From Sphingopyxis sp. CCNWLW2 (lineage in GTDB: Bacteria > Pseudomonadota > Alphaproteobacteria > Sphingomonadales > Sphingomonadaceae), in assembly GCF_037095755.1 (NCBI RefSeq), contig NZ_JBAWKJ010000003.1, forward strand, positions 620,001 through 684,000: 64,000 nucleotides of DNA, given 5' to 3'. Shown piece by piece: positions 52,368-62,945 of this stretch. The translations under genes and the position numbers were made by a program. The notes under the pieces were generated by a model that was not told where the DNA came from, did not search any database, and was given only the letters and a program-made list of their open reading frames with translations. Positions within the stretch are counted from its first letter, which is position 1; each line of letters starts with the position of its first letter.

Positions 52368-52988
52368 ATGGCTACGGCTTTCAAAACCTCCGCTTCCACC
52401 CGCGACCGCATGATTGAGGAAGCGCGCGCGCTATTCGCGGAGCGCGGCTTCTACGGAGTCAGCATCGCCCAGATCGCGGCGGAGCTTGGCCTGACGAAGC
52501 AGGCGCTGCTCCATCATTTCGGAACCAAGGAACGGCTCTATGGGCTGGTGCTGGAACAGATCGCGGTCGAGCTGGCCGGTCTGAAGGCTTCATCGGAACC
52601 GGGAGCCGACGCGGCCTGGCAGTTGCAGGACTGGCTCGTCGCGATGATTTCCGACACGCCGCCGCGGATCGAGCGGTCGCGACTTTTGATGCGCGAAATC
52701 CTCGACAATCAGGTCCGGGCTGAACGCGCCGGATCCTGGTATCTCAAGCCGTTTCTGGGCGAGCTTGTAACGATGCTTCGCGGCGTGCCGGGCTGGTCGG
52801 GCGCTTCGGACGCCCAATTGCGCGCCACCGTGGTTCAACTGCTCGGCGCGGTCAATTATCATGCCGTGTCCGGCCCGACCTTTCGGGGCATCTTTGGCAC
52901 GGAGGCCGCGCAGGCCATGAACGACATATTCGCATCGCAGTTGCGGCATATGGTGCATGCCGTGCTGGCAGCAGGACCGGAGGCGTAG
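52368..52988 (+). CDS. TetR/AcrR-family regulator
   Basis: A protein of 206 residues from the ATG at 52368, placing the start after the operators. The helix-turn-helix is TRDRMIEEARALFAERGFYGVSIAQIAAELGLTKQALLHHFGTKERLYGLV, the standard TetR pattern. The C-terminal effector domain continues to LRHMVHAVL. It is divergent to the Rieske oxygenase and faces palindromes at 52314-52349. It likely represses the oxygenase-hydrolase pair and itself, released by the pathway substrate. It converges on the TonB receptor gene with a strong hairpin between. Confidence 0.93.
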   Translation: MATAFKTSASTRDRMIEEARALFAERGFYGVSIAQIAAELGLTKQALLHHFGTKERLYGLVLEQIAVELAGLKASSEPGADAAWQLQDWLVAMISDTPPRIERSRLLMREILDNQVRAERAGSWYLKPFLGELVTMLRGVPGWSGASDAQLRATVVQLLGAVNYHAVSGPTFRGIFGTEAAQAMNDIFASQLRHMVHAVLAAGPEA

Positions 52989-52989
52989 A

Positions 52990-53025
52990 CGCTGCGGCAC
53001 GGCATCACTGTACCGTGCCGCAGCG
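52990..53025. terminator. Bidirectional hairpin terminator between TetR and TonB-receptor genes
   Basis: CGCTGCGGCACGG pairs perfectly with CCGTGCCGCAGCG across a 10-nt loop. It begins 1 bp past the TetR stop and ends 6 bp before the receptor's stop, so the two convergent genes share it. The 13-bp GC-rich stem would halt transcription from either side. Confidence 0.65.
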
Positions 53026-53031
53026 ATCGCT

Positions 53032-55386
<2,355 letters not shown>

Positions 55387-55452
55387 ATTTCCCTCCCAGG
55401 ATGATCTATTGGTGATCTTTGATCGAAGGCTATCGGCGCTCGGGCGGCGATA

Positions 55453-55469
55453 TTTCACATTTCGTGACA
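55453..55469. promoter_or_regulatory. 17-bp shared motif upstream of the TonB-receptor gene
   Basis: TTTCACATTTCGTGACA lies 67 bp upstream of the receptor ATG at 55386. The identical 17 bases occur at 61795-61811, 50 bp upstream of the first catabolic gene and 47 bp before the AraC gene. After both copies the next bases have three variable positions and then TTTT and GCA in register. Same orientation relative to the minus-strand genes suggests one activator, most likely the AraC-type protein. Confidence 0.7.
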
Positions 55470-55487
55470 GGTTTTTTGCAATGCGCG

Positions 55488-56486
55488 TCACATGGGCACG
55501 AGCGCGAGCCAGCCGAGCACCATCGCGGCGAGCAGCACCGTCTCGCCGACCATCAGCGCGACGGGCTTCCAGCCGACCTGCACCAGATCGCCGAGCCGGG
55601 TCTTCATGCCGATCGCGGCGATCGCGGTGACGAGGCACCAGTGAGACAGCCGGCTTCCGGTTTCGGTCACCGCTGTGGGCAGGGGGATCAGGCTGTTCAG
55701 CGCGACCAGCGCGACAAAGGCGACGACGAACCAGGGCAACGACGGCGGGCGTTCGCCGCCCGCTGCGCCGGCTTCGCGGCGGCTGATCTGCCCGGCGACG
55801 AGGATGACGGGCAGCAGCATCGCGACGCGCAGCAGCTTGACGATCGTCGCGGTGTCACCGGCATCGGGCGAGATGGCGTAACCGGCACCGACGACCTGCG
55901 CGACGTCATGGATCGTCGCACCGATGAAGACGCCGGCGGCATGATCGTCGAGCCCGAGCGCCCGCGTGATCAGCGGGTAGAGGACCATCGCGGACGTCGA
56001 CAGCGCCGACACGCCGATGACGGTGAACAGCGTTGCCTGTTCCTTCTTCGGGTTCGGCGGCAGCGCGGCGGACAGGGCCATCGCCGCCGAGGCGCCGCAG
56101 ATCGCGGTCGCGCCGCCCGACAGGAAACCGAACAGCGGGTTGAACCCCATCGCGCGTGCCGCGAGGGTCGAGATCAGGATCGTCGCGCCGACGAGCGTCA
56201 CGACCATCACCACCGGCCCCCAGCCGAGCGCCGAAACCTGGTCCCAGCCGATGCGGAAACCGAGCAGCGCGACGCCGATCCGCATCAGCCCCTTGGCGGC
56301 GAAATCGATCCCCGCCTGTCCGCGCGGCGCCTCGGTCACGAAGTTGAGCGCCATGCCGAGCAGTAGCGCATAGAGCATGACCGGCGCGTCATAATGTTCG
56401 GAGAGGAAGGTCGCGGTCGCGGCGACGACGAGCGCGACGGCGAGGCCCGGCGCCGGGGCAGCGGCGCGCGCAGCGAATGATGGCAT
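55488..56486 (-). CDS. YeiH/TauZ-type putative sulfate exporter (PSE family)
   Basis: A protein of 332 residues with about ten hydrophobic segments. FLSEHYDAPVMLYALLLGMALNFV, GIDFAAKGLMRIGVALLGFRI, the central LSGGATAICGASAAMALSAALPP and GVFIGATIHDVAQVVGAGYAIS are the family signatures (UPF0324/YeiH). The PSE family includes TauZ from taurine-degrading Paracoccus, proposed to export sulfate. Next to a TauD-type dioxygenase this suggests disposal of oxidised sulfur, but transport has been shown for few members. It starts 11 bp after the MFS gene. Confidence 0.9.
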   Translation of the reverse strand: MPSFAARAAAPAPGLAVALVVAATATFLSEHYDAPVMLYALLLGMALNFVTEAPRGQAGIDFAAKGLMRIGVALLGFRIGWDQVSALGWGPVVMVVTLVGATILISTLAARAMGFNPLFGFLSGGATAICGASAAMALSAALPPNPKKEQATLFTVIGVSALSTSAMVLYPLITRALGLDDHAAGVFIGATIHDVAQVVGAGYAISPDAGDTATIVKLLRVAMLLPVILVAGQISRREAGAAGGERPPSLPWFVVAFVALVALNSLIPLPTAVTETGSRLSHWCLVTAIAAIGMKTRLGDLVQVGWKPVALMVGETVLLAAMVLGWLALVPM

Positions 56487-56497
56487 GATGCTGGTTC

Positions 56498-57808
56498 CTA
56501 GGGTTGGGAGGCGACCGTATCGAGGTCGGCGAGATAGCTGCGCCGCGCGGCGAGGAAGAGCAGCGCGGCGATGACGGCCGCGATCGGCAGGAAGCGCAGC
56601 GCGTCGAGCAGGCCGATCGTATCGGCGATGCGCCCGGTCAGGATCGGCCCCGGCGCGAGTCCGAGCAGATTATGCGCGAGCGTCAGCGTTGCGAAGGCCG
56701 AACCGTGGAGCGCGGCGGGGGTGAGGTTCGCGACCATCGCGCCCGCGGGCCCGGTCGTCCCGGCGACGAAGAACATCGCGATGCCGAGCAGGACAAGCTG
56801 GGGCAGTCCCGGCGGCAGCATCAGCGCGACGGTGAGTGCGATCGCGCTACCGAAGCCATAGCCCGAGGCAAGCAGGATTTTGCGGTCGGGCCGGCCCTGC
56901 GCGGCGCGGTCGCTCGCCATGCCGCACAGCACCATGCCGCAGCCGCAGATGAGCAGGAACAGCGCGGCCATGCGTCCGGCCGCATCGACGGGCATCGCAT
57001 AATAGCGGTTGAAATAGCTTGGAAGCCACGCGGGGAGCGCCCCCGCAGCGAAGAGCTGAACGCCGCTTGCGCAATAAGCGAGCCGCACGCTGCGGTTGGC
57101 GAAGAGCGCGCGGAGCGAGGTGCGCGGCGCGGGCTCCGATGTATCTGCGGTGCGCGCGGTCGATCCGGCGATCTCGGCGATCCGCTTTTCGCGGACGACC
57201 AACGGATAAGCGACGGCGAGCAACAGTCCGCCGAGCCCGATCACGGCAAAGGCGGCGCGCCAGCCGTGGCTCGCCGCGATCTCGCCGCCGATTGCGACGC
57301 CGAGCACCTGCCCGAACAACCCGCCCGCCATGAAGGCGGCCGAGAGCGTCGCGCGCAACCGCTGCGGAAAGACGCTGATGACGACCGCGATGCCGACGCT
57401 GCCATAAGCCGCTTCGCCGACGCCGACCATGATCCGTCCGATAAGCATCTGATGATAGCTCGCGGCGACCGCGCAGAAGAGGGTGGCGAGGCTCCACAGC
57501 GCCGCCATCAACGCGAGGCTGCGCACACGGCCCCAGCGGTCGGCGGCGAGCGACAGCGGGAAGGTCAGCAGCCCGACCATCAGCGCGACGACGCCCGACA
57601 GGAGCCCGAGTTCGGCGTCGCTCAACGCCCATTCGGCCTTGAGCAGCGGGAAGACCGCGTTCAGCACCTGCCGCGCCATATAGTCGGAGATCAAGAGCCC
57701 GAAGCTCAGCGCGAAGACGATCCAGCCATAGAGCGTCGTGTCGCGCGGTCCGCCGGCCGCAATGCCGCCGTTCGCCGTGGGTGCCATTACCGCCATGCCC
57801 GTCTCCAA
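56498..57808 (-). CDS. MFS transporter
   Basis: A protein of 436 residues with 12 predicted helices. The loop between helices 2 and 3 carries SLAADRWGRVRS, the MFS motif D/G-x3-DRxGRR, and the start LYGWIVFALSFGLLISDYMARQVLNAVFP resembles Spinster-like and related organic-anion MFS carriers. RIMVGVGEAAYGS in helix 4 has the MFS R-x-G-x-GE pattern. The substrate is unknown. It starts 33 bp after the CMD-like gene and ends 11 bp before the exporter gene, so it is within the operon and likely moves the substrate or a product over the inner membrane. Confidence 0.9.
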   Translation of the reverse strand: METGMAVMAPTANGGIAAGGPRDTTLYGWIVFALSFGLLISDYMARQVLNAVFPLLKAEWALSDAELGLLSGVVALMVGLLTFPLSLAADRWGRVRSLALMAALWSLATLFCAVAASYHQMLIGRIMVGVGEAAYGSVGIAVVISVFPQRLRATLSAAFMAGGLFGQVLGVAIGGEIAASHGWRAAFAVIGLGGLLLAVAYPLVVREKRIAEIAGSTARTADTSEPAPRTSLRALFANRSVRLAYCASGVQLFAAGALPAWLPSYFNRYYAMPVDAAGRMAALFLLICGCGMVLCGMASDRAAQGRPDRKILLASGYGFGSAIALTVALMLPPGLPQLVLLGIAMFFVAGTTGPAGAMVANLTPAALHGSAFATLTLAHNLLGLAPGPILTGRIADTIGLLDALRFLPIAAVIAALLFLAARRSYLADLDTVASQP

Positions 57809-57841
57809 TCCGTTGTCGGGAAGCCGGTGGGCGCGATCATG

Positions 57842-58225
57842 TCAATCCTGCGCCGCGCCGGGCATCGCCAGCCCGCGCGCCTTCATTTCTTGAACAAGCA
57901 TCGGCGCGCCGAGCGCGACCGAATGCAGTCCGAGCACCGCGACGGCTTCGAGCACCGCCATCACTTCCTCGGGCGTCGCGCCCTTGTCGAGCGCGGCGGC
58001 GATGTGGCGGCGCGTGCCCGGTGCGTACATATGCGTGCAGGAGGCATCGACCGCGATTGCCAGAAATTCATAAATCTTCGGATCGAGCACCCCGCGCCGC
58101 AGCGGCAACGTGCCCGCAGCGAGGAAGGTTTCGAGCCATTCGGGATCGAGCGCCGCCATCTCGTCCCACGCGGCGTTCCACTGGCCGCCGGCGCGCATAG
58201 CATCGCTGACGGGGGTGGCGCTCAT
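57842..58225 (-). CDS. Carboxymuconolactone decarboxylase-like protein
   Basis: A protein of 127 residues from the ATG at 58225, overlapping the upstream hydrolase gene as ATGA. The CMD helix pair is seen as DPKIYEFLAIAVDASCTHMYAPGTRRHIAAALDKGATPEEVMAVLEAVAVLGLHS, with Cys63 and His65/74, but only one Cys is present, so it lacks the AhpD C-x2-C pair. It may be a lactone-isomerising or structural member of the family. It belongs to the catabolic operon between a small hydrolase and the MFS gene. Confidence 0.85.
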   Translation of the reverse strand: MSATPVSDAMRAGGQWNAAWDEMAALDPEWLETFLAAGTLPLRRGVLDPKIYEFLAIAVDASCTHMYAPGTRRHIAAALDKGATPEEVMAVLEAVAVLGLHSVALGAPMLVQEMKARGLAMPGAAQD

Positions 58226-58809
58226 CGCACCGCGCTCCGGGCATGATCGTCGAGCCGATCGAGCAGTCCGAACACCTCGGGCCACGGTCCATAGCCCGCC
58301 GCCGGATTGAGGTGCCCGACCTCGCCCGCGTCGTGCAGCGTCGCGCCCCACGCGTCGGCGAAGCTCGTAACCCGATCGAACGCCGCGAGCGGATCGTTGC
58401 GGCTCGCGACGACGAGCGCCGGGAAGGGCAGGGGCTTGCGCGGGATCGGCAGCCAGCCGCCTTCCTTGAGCGCGCCCGGTTCGGGATAGCCCGCGGGCAG
58501 CGGATTTTCGATGTCGGCGGGGGCGACGAGCAGCGCCGCGCGGATCGTCCGCGTTGGCGCGAGCGCCCAATGCACCGTCGTCAGGCACCCGGCGCTATGC
58601 GCGACGATCACCACCTCGCCGGTTATGGCACGGAGCGCGGCGTCGAGTGCCGCGACTTGCCCCGCGCGGCTGAGCCTGTCGGCGGCGAGCGGTGCGACCG
58701 TCACCGCGCCGGGGATCGCCCGCGCGGCATGGGTCTGCCAATGATCCTCGACATGATCCCGAAGCCCGGGAACGAAGAGGATTGTCGTCTCGCCGCCGAA
58801 AGCCATCAC
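58222..58809 (-). CDS. RBBP9/YdeN-type small alpha/beta hydrolase
   Basis: A protein of 195 residues. The fold is short: ILFVPGLRDHVEDHWQTHAARAIP (the W-Q motif after G-x-xx-HW), the nucleophile Ser in VIVAHSAGCLTTVHWA, Asp in SRNDPLAAF and His in GEVGHLNPAAGYGPW, matching RBBP9/YdeN serine hydrolases. It is coupled with the CMD gene by ATGA and starts 12 bp after the BKACE gene. It may hydrolyse an ester or thioester intermediate; the substrate is unknown. Confidence 0.88.
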   Translation of the reverse strand: MMAFGGETTILFVPGLRDHVEDHWQTHAARAIPGAVTVAPLAADRLSRAGQVAALDAALRAITGEVVIVAHSAGCLTTVHWALAPTRTIRAALLVAPADIENPLPAGYPEPGALKEGGWLPIPRKPLPFPALVVASRNDPLAAFDRVTSFADAWGATLHDAGEVGHLNPAAGYGPWPEVFGLLDRLDDHARSAVR

Positions 58810-58821
58810 CGCTCTCCCGCC

Positions 58822-59886
58822 TCAGGCCGCGTAGCGCAGCGGCAGCGCGCGCTGGCCGGGCTGGCGGTTGGGCGCCATGCCGAGCTTGGCGAGCGTTTCC
58901 TCGACCGAATTATATTGCACGCCAATCTTGTAGATCTCGCGCGCTTCCTTCGCGGTCGCGACCTCGCGGCCGAGTTCCTTCGCGATGCGGACGATCTGCT
59001 CGATCCCCTGCACCGACGTCATCTTGTTGCCGTGCTGGTCGTAAAGCGTGTCCTCGATGCCGCAGCGGACATGCTGGCCGAGGCACATCGCCATGACGTT
59101 GACCGGCAGCACATGGCGCATCAGCGTTTCGAGCGTGACGGTCGACCCGTCGGGCGCGCGGCGGATGAACTCCATGAAATTATTGGGGTTCGGCCCGTCG
59201 AAGCCGCCGCCGATGCCAACCCATGTCAGGTTCAGCGGCCCCTTGTACAGCCCGCGGCGGACGAGCCGCTCGACCGTTTCCATGTCGGGCATGCAGGTCA
59301 GCTGGAAATGCGGCTGGATGCCCGCCGCGGTCAGCCGGCGCAGATGCTCCTCGACCCACTGCGGACCCGCGGGCACCACCATCTCGCGATACGCCTGATA
59401 CAGCGCGGGATTGGCGAGCGAGGTCTGACCATATTCCTCGTCGGTCATCAGATCCATGATGTTCATCTGGGTCGTGTTGACCGCGATCGTCACCTGGTCG
59501 GGCGCGGGCTTCAAGTCGGCAAGCATGTGACGGACCTCGTCCGACAGCCACTTCGCTTCGGCCCCGTCCTCGTCGCTTTCGGGGGCGAAGGAGATCGAGC
59601 CGCCGACCTGGATGATCATGTCGGGCACGCGCTCGCGCACCCCGGCGATCAGCTCGTTGAATTTCGACAGTCGCTTGCACCCCGAGCCATCCTCTTCGCG
59701 GACGTGGAGGTGGAGCACGGTGGCGCCGGCGTTGTAGCAATCGACCGCCTTCTGGATATGCTCTTCCATCGTAAGCGGAATATCCTCGGGGAAATCGTCG
59801 GGATGCCATTCGGGGCCGTAGGGCGCGACGGTGATGACCAATTTGTCCTGCGTTTCGGGAAGCAGGCTGTCGTCGAGAAATTGCAT
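58822..59886 (-). CDS. BKACE family protein (beta-keto acid cleavage enzyme, DUF849)
   Basis: A protein of 354 residues. The TIM-barrel has LVITVAPYGPEWHPDD, ATVLHLHVREEDGSG (His59 and His61 as zinc ligands), a mid-barrel QVTIAVNTTQMN and the late strand NVMAMCLGQHVRCGIEDTLY, all signatures of the DUF849/BKACE family. These zinc enzymes condense a beta-keto acid with acetyl-CoA to give acetoacetate and a CoA ester; substrates differ between subgroups. Its length exceeds the usual 270-310 residues. It lies 20 bp after the dioxygenase gene and 12 bp before the small hydrolase. Confidence 0.9.
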   Translation of the reverse strand: MQFLDDSLLPETQDKLVITVAPYGPEWHPDDFPEDIPLTMEEHIQKAVDCYNAGATVLHLHVREEDGSGCKRLSKFNELIAGVRERVPDMIIQVGGSISFAPESDEDGAEAKWLSDEVRHMLADLKPAPDQVTIAVNTTQMNIMDLMTDEEYGQTSLANPALYQAYREMVVPAGPQWVEEHLRRLTAAGIQPHFQLTCMPDMETVERLVRRGLYKGPLNLTWVGIGGGFDGPNPNNFMEFIRRAPDGSTVTLETLMRHVLPVNVMAMCLGQHVRCGIEDTLYDQHGNKMTSVQGIEQIVRIAKELGREVATAKEAREIYKIGVQYNSVEETLAKLGMAPNRQPGQRALPLRYAA

Positions 59887-59906
59887 TGTCTCTCTCCTTT
59901 TCGTTA

Positions 59907-60755
59907 TCAGTAGGGGCGGTCGCCGACGATGCCCGCGCGCTCCATGCGGCGGATCGTGGGCGGGTAATCCATGACGGCGTAATGCTGGGTCGAGCGGTTA
60001 TCCCAGATCGCGACGCTGTTCGGCTGCCAGCGCCAGCGGACCTGATATTCGGGGATCGCGGCGCGGCCGATCAGCCAGGCGAGGAGCTGGCTGGCCCCGG
60101 GCGCATAATCCTGACCGTAGCGGACGTTTTCGGCGGTGTGGAAATTGGTGAAGTGCGTCGTGAAGCCGTTGACGAACAGGATCTTCTCGCCCGTCTCGGG
60201 ATGGGTGCGGACGACCGGATGCTCGGCGTCGGGAAAGCGTGCCTTCAACGCGTGGCGCTGTTCTTCGCTCATCCGTGCGCCGAAGCTCGCCTCGATCGAA
60301 TGGCGTGCCTTCAGGGGCGCGATGGTCGCCTTCACAGGATCGGGCAGGTCGGCATAGGCTTTCGCCATATTGGCCCACATCGTGTCGCCGCCGACGGGCG
60401 GACAGGCGACGCAGCGCAGCACCGCGCCCATCGGCGGCGCGTCGCGCCAGGTCGCGTCGCAATGCCAGCTATTCTCATAATAATCGGGCGGCGAGGTCTC
60501 GTCCTTGTAGATCTGCACCAGCCCCGGATGCTCGGGATCGCTGCCGACCACCGGATGATCCTCGAGCGCGCCGAAGCGGCTGGCGAAGGCGACATGGTCG
60601 GCGCGGGCGATGTCCTGATCGCGCAGGAACAGGACCTTATGTTCGAGCAGTGCGGCGCGGATTTCGGCGAACAGATCGTCGCTGCGGGCCGCTTCGGCAA
60701 GGTCGATGCCGCGGACTTCGGCGCCGATATGCGTGGTGAGCTTTTCGATCTTCAT
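59907..60755 (-). CDS. TauD/TfdA-family alpha-ketoglutarate-dependent dioxygenase
   Basis: A protein of 282 residues. The iron site is His98-x-Asp100 (NSWHCDATWRD) plus His258 in WDNRSTQHYAV, and Arg269 in PTIRRMERAG for 2-oxoglutarate. FLRDQDIARADHVAFASRFG and PVVGGDTMWANM are typical of the TauD, TfdA and AtsK branch. TauD releases sulfite from taurine and AtsK splits alkyl sulfates. The specific substrate is unknown, but the sulfate-type exporter in the same operon favours an organosulfur compound. It starts 12 bp after the oxidoreductase gene. Confidence 0.93.
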   Translation of the reverse strand: MKIEKLTTHIGAEVRGIDLAEAARSDDLFAEIRAALLEHKVLFLRDQDIARADHVAFASRFGALEDHPVVGSDPEHPGLVQIYKDETSPPDYYENSWHCDATWRDAPPMGAVLRCVACPPVGGDTMWANMAKAYADLPDPVKATIAPLKARHSIEASFGARMSEEQRHALKARFPDAEHPVVRTHPETGEKILFVNGFTTHFTNFHTAENVRYGQDYAPGASQLLAWLIGRAAIPEYQVRWRWQPNSVAIWDNRSTQHYAVMDYPPTIRRMERAGIVGDRPY

Positions 60756-60767
60756 CGTCCCTCTCCC

Positions 60768-61745
60768 TCAGAGCACGAAGATGGATGATCCTATCGTCTG
60801 GCCGGCTTCGAGTTCGCGATGCGCGGCGACGCAGTCGTCAAGGGCGTAGCGCTGGCCGATTTCGACCTTGACGCGGCCCGCGGCCAGATGGCCGAACCAC
60901 AGGTCCGACAGTTCGGCGCGCTCGGCGGGGTCGGCATAATAGTCGGCGAAGCCGGGGCGGGTGAAATAGACCGACCCCTGCATCAGAAGCTGAAACGCAT
61001 CGACCGGCGGGAAAGGCCCCGACGCGGTGCCGCAGGCGACGAACACGCCGCGCCGCTTGAGCGACTTGAGCGAGCCCTCGAACGTGTCCTTGCCGACGCT
61101 GTCGAACACCGTCGTCACGCCTTCGCCATCGGTCAATTCCTTGACCCGCGCCGCCACATCCTCGCGGCGGTAGAAGATGATCTCGTCGCAGCCGAGCGAG
61201 AGCGCCTTTTCGGCTTTCGCCTCGCTCGACACGGTGCCGATGACGCGCAGCCCCATCAGCTTGGCAAGCTGTACCGCGAGCAGCCCGACCCCGCCCGCCG
61301 CGGCGTGGAGCAGGATCGTGTCGCCGGCCTTCATCCGCGGATTGGTCTTCGCGAGCCAATAGGTCGCCGACAGGCCGCGCATCGTCGACGCGGCGGCGTC
61401 CTCGAACGAAATGACATCGGGCAGCTTGAACAGCGGCGCGGCGGGCATGATGCGCGCCTCGCTATAGGCGCCGAGCGGGCTGCCGTTATAGGCGACGCGG
61501 TCGCCGGGCGCGAAATCGGTGACGCCGTCGCCGACGGCCTCGATCACGCCCGCGCCCTCGACGCCGATTCCGGCGGGAAGCTGCGCGGGATAATAGCCCG
61601 AGCGGAAATAGGTGTCGGCGAAGTTGCAGCCGACGGCGGCGTGGCGAATGCGGACCTCGCCCGGATCGGGGTCGCCGACCGCGACATCCTCGACCCGGAG
61701 CACTTCGGGTCCACCGGCTTCATAAAAACGAACGGCTTTGGCCAT
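60768..61745 (-). CDS. NADPH:quinone oxidoreductase / zinc-free alcohol-dehydrogenase family
   Basis: A protein of 325 residues. MAKAVRFYEAGGPEVLRVEDV and GCNFADTYFRSGYYPAQLPAGIGVEGAGVIEAVG are typical of the QOR family without zinc ligands. The cofactor motif is ILLHAAAGGVGLLAVQLAKLMG (AAxGGVG), followed by TVSSEAKAEKALSLGCDEII. It reduces quinones or unsaturated carbonyls with NADPH. It is the first gene of the seven-gene minus-strand operon, and the 17-bp motif lies 50 bp upstream. Confidence 0.92.
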   Translation of the reverse strand: MAKAVRFYEAGGPEVLRVEDVAVGDPDPGEVRIRHAAVGCNFADTYFRSGYYPAQLPAGIGVEGAGVIEAVGDGVTDFAPGDRVAYNGSPLGAYSEARIMPAAPLFKLPDVISFEDAAASTMRGLSATYWLAKTNPRMKAGDTILLHAAAGGVGLLAVQLAKLMGLRVIGTVSSEAKAEKALSLGCDEIIFYRREDVAARVKELTDGEGVTTVFDSVGKDTFEGSLKSLKRRGVFVACGTASGPFPPVDAFQLLMQGSVYFTRPGFADYYADPAERAELSDLWFGHLAAGRVKVEIGQRYALDDCVAAHRELEAGQTIGSSIFVL

Positions 61746-61794
61746 CTCTCACTCTCCCATTACGATGGGGGGTAGAGCAGTGCCCGCTTGCACT

Positions 61795-61811
61795 TTTCAC
61801 ATTTCGTGACA
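61795..61811. promoter_or_regulatory. 17-bp shared motif in the AraC / catabolic-operon divergent promoter
   Basis: TTTCACATTTCGTGACA, identical to 55453-55469. It lies 50 bp upstream of the quinone oxidoreductase start (61745, minus) and 47 bp upstream of the AraC GTG (61858, plus). AraC proteins commonly bind such sites of about 17-20 bp and activate the neighbouring operon. Position and perfect conservation over 6.3 kb make it the best candidate operator in the window. Confidence 0.72.
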
Positions 61812-61857
61812 TAATTTTGGCATTAGACGCCAACGGGCGCGATCAGAGGAGAGAAGC

Positions 61858-62895
61858 GTGGCCGAACTCGTCCGCGTTGCGGCGCTGACCGGCTATTTTC
61901 CGGCGATGCGGGGGCTGGGCGCCGACCCGCGGCCCTTGCTGCGCGAATGCGGATTGTCGCCTGAACTGTTCGCGAATCCCGAACAATTGATCTCGGCGCG
62001 AGCGACCATGCGCCTTCTGGAACGCAGCGCCGAAGTGACAGGGTGTGAGACGCTCGGCCTTCGCATGGCCGGGGAGCGCGCGCTCGCCAATCTCGGCGTC
62101 GCCAGCCTGTTGATCGCGCACCAGCCGACGCTCCGCCTGGCGCTTCAGGCGATCACCGAATTTCGCAACCAGATCAACTCGACGCTCGTCCTGCATGTCG
62201 AGCCTTTCGGTGAGGAGGTCGTGCTACGCGAAGATTTTGCGCTGAGCAGCCCCGAGCCGCATCGCCAGTCATCCGATCTCGCGCTGGGCGTTCTCGTGCG
62301 CCTCTGCGCGAGCGTGCTGGGCGACAATTGGTCGCCGCTCTCGGTGTGCTTCTCGCGCGGCAAGCCGCGGGCGTCAGAAATGCAGGTCTATCGGCGGCTG
62401 TTCCATTGCGATGTTACGTTCGATTGCGAGTTCAACGGCCTTGTCATCGCCGCAGCCGATCTGGACCGGCCCGCGGCGCGCGCCGATTCCGCGCTTGCCG
62501 GTCATGCCCGCGAGCTGATCTCGTCGGTGATGAACCCCGCGATGCGCACGGCTGCACAGGAGGTTGAGCAGTTGATCATGCTCTTGCTGCCTTCGGGACG
62601 CGCCACGGTCCAATATTGTGCCGAATCGATGGGAACAACTGTGCGCACGCTGCAACGAATGCTCGACGCCGACGGGACGAGCTTCAGCGATCTCCTCAAC
62701 CGTGCGCGAATGCAACTTTCTGCGCAATATCTCGCCAATCCGCGCACGCGGATCACCGATGTTGCCGAGATGCTCGGCTATGGATCGATCGGCGCCTATA
62801 CCCGCTGGCATGGCCAGATATTCGGCGTGTCGCCGCGCCAATGGCGCCTTTCGGCGATCCAGAGGCAGCCCACACCATCCGCTTCTGGTAACTAG
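61858..62895 (+). CDS. AraC-family transcriptional regulator (OruR/ArgR-like N-domain)
   Basis: A protein of 345 residues with a GTG start preceded by GAGGAGA. The N-terminal region (VAALTGYFPAMRGLGADPRPLLRECGLSPELFANPEQLISARA) matches the arabinose-binding-like domain of OruR/ArgR-type AraC regulators. The C-terminal HTH pair has GRATVQYCAESMGTTVRTLQRMLDADG and the second helix-turn-helix ITDVAEMLGYGSIGAYTRWHGQIFGVSPRQWR. It is divergent to the catabolic operon with the 17-bp motif in between. It is the likely activator of that operon and of the TonB receptor gene. Confidence 0.93.
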   Translation: MAELVRVAALTGYFPAMRGLGADPRPLLRECGLSPELFANPEQLISARATMRLLERSAEVTGCETLGLRMAGERALANLGVASLLIAHQPTLRLALQAITEFRNQINSTLVLHVEPFGEEVVLREDFALSSPEPHRQSSDLALGVLVRLCASVLGDNWSPLSVCFSRGKPRASEMQVYRRLFHCDVTFDCEFNGLVIAAADLDRPAARADSALAGHARELISSVMNPAMRTAAQEVEQLIMLLLPSGRATVQYCAESMGTTVRTLQRMLDADGTSFSDLLNRARMQLSAQYLANPRTRITDVAEMLGYGSIGAYTRWHGQIFGVSPRQWRLSAIQRQPTPSASGN

Positions 62896-62945
62896 GCGCC
62901 GGGATTCATTGCCGAGTGCAATGAGTCTAGCGTCCGGGGTTCCTG

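Noticed and set aside
56504..59913. Two long plus-strand open frames (about 580 and 556 codons) opposite the MFS, hydrolase and BKACE genes
   Set aside because: High-GC codon use opens antisense frames. The minus strand encodes clear enzymes with ribosome-binding sites and coupled starts, so these are shadows.
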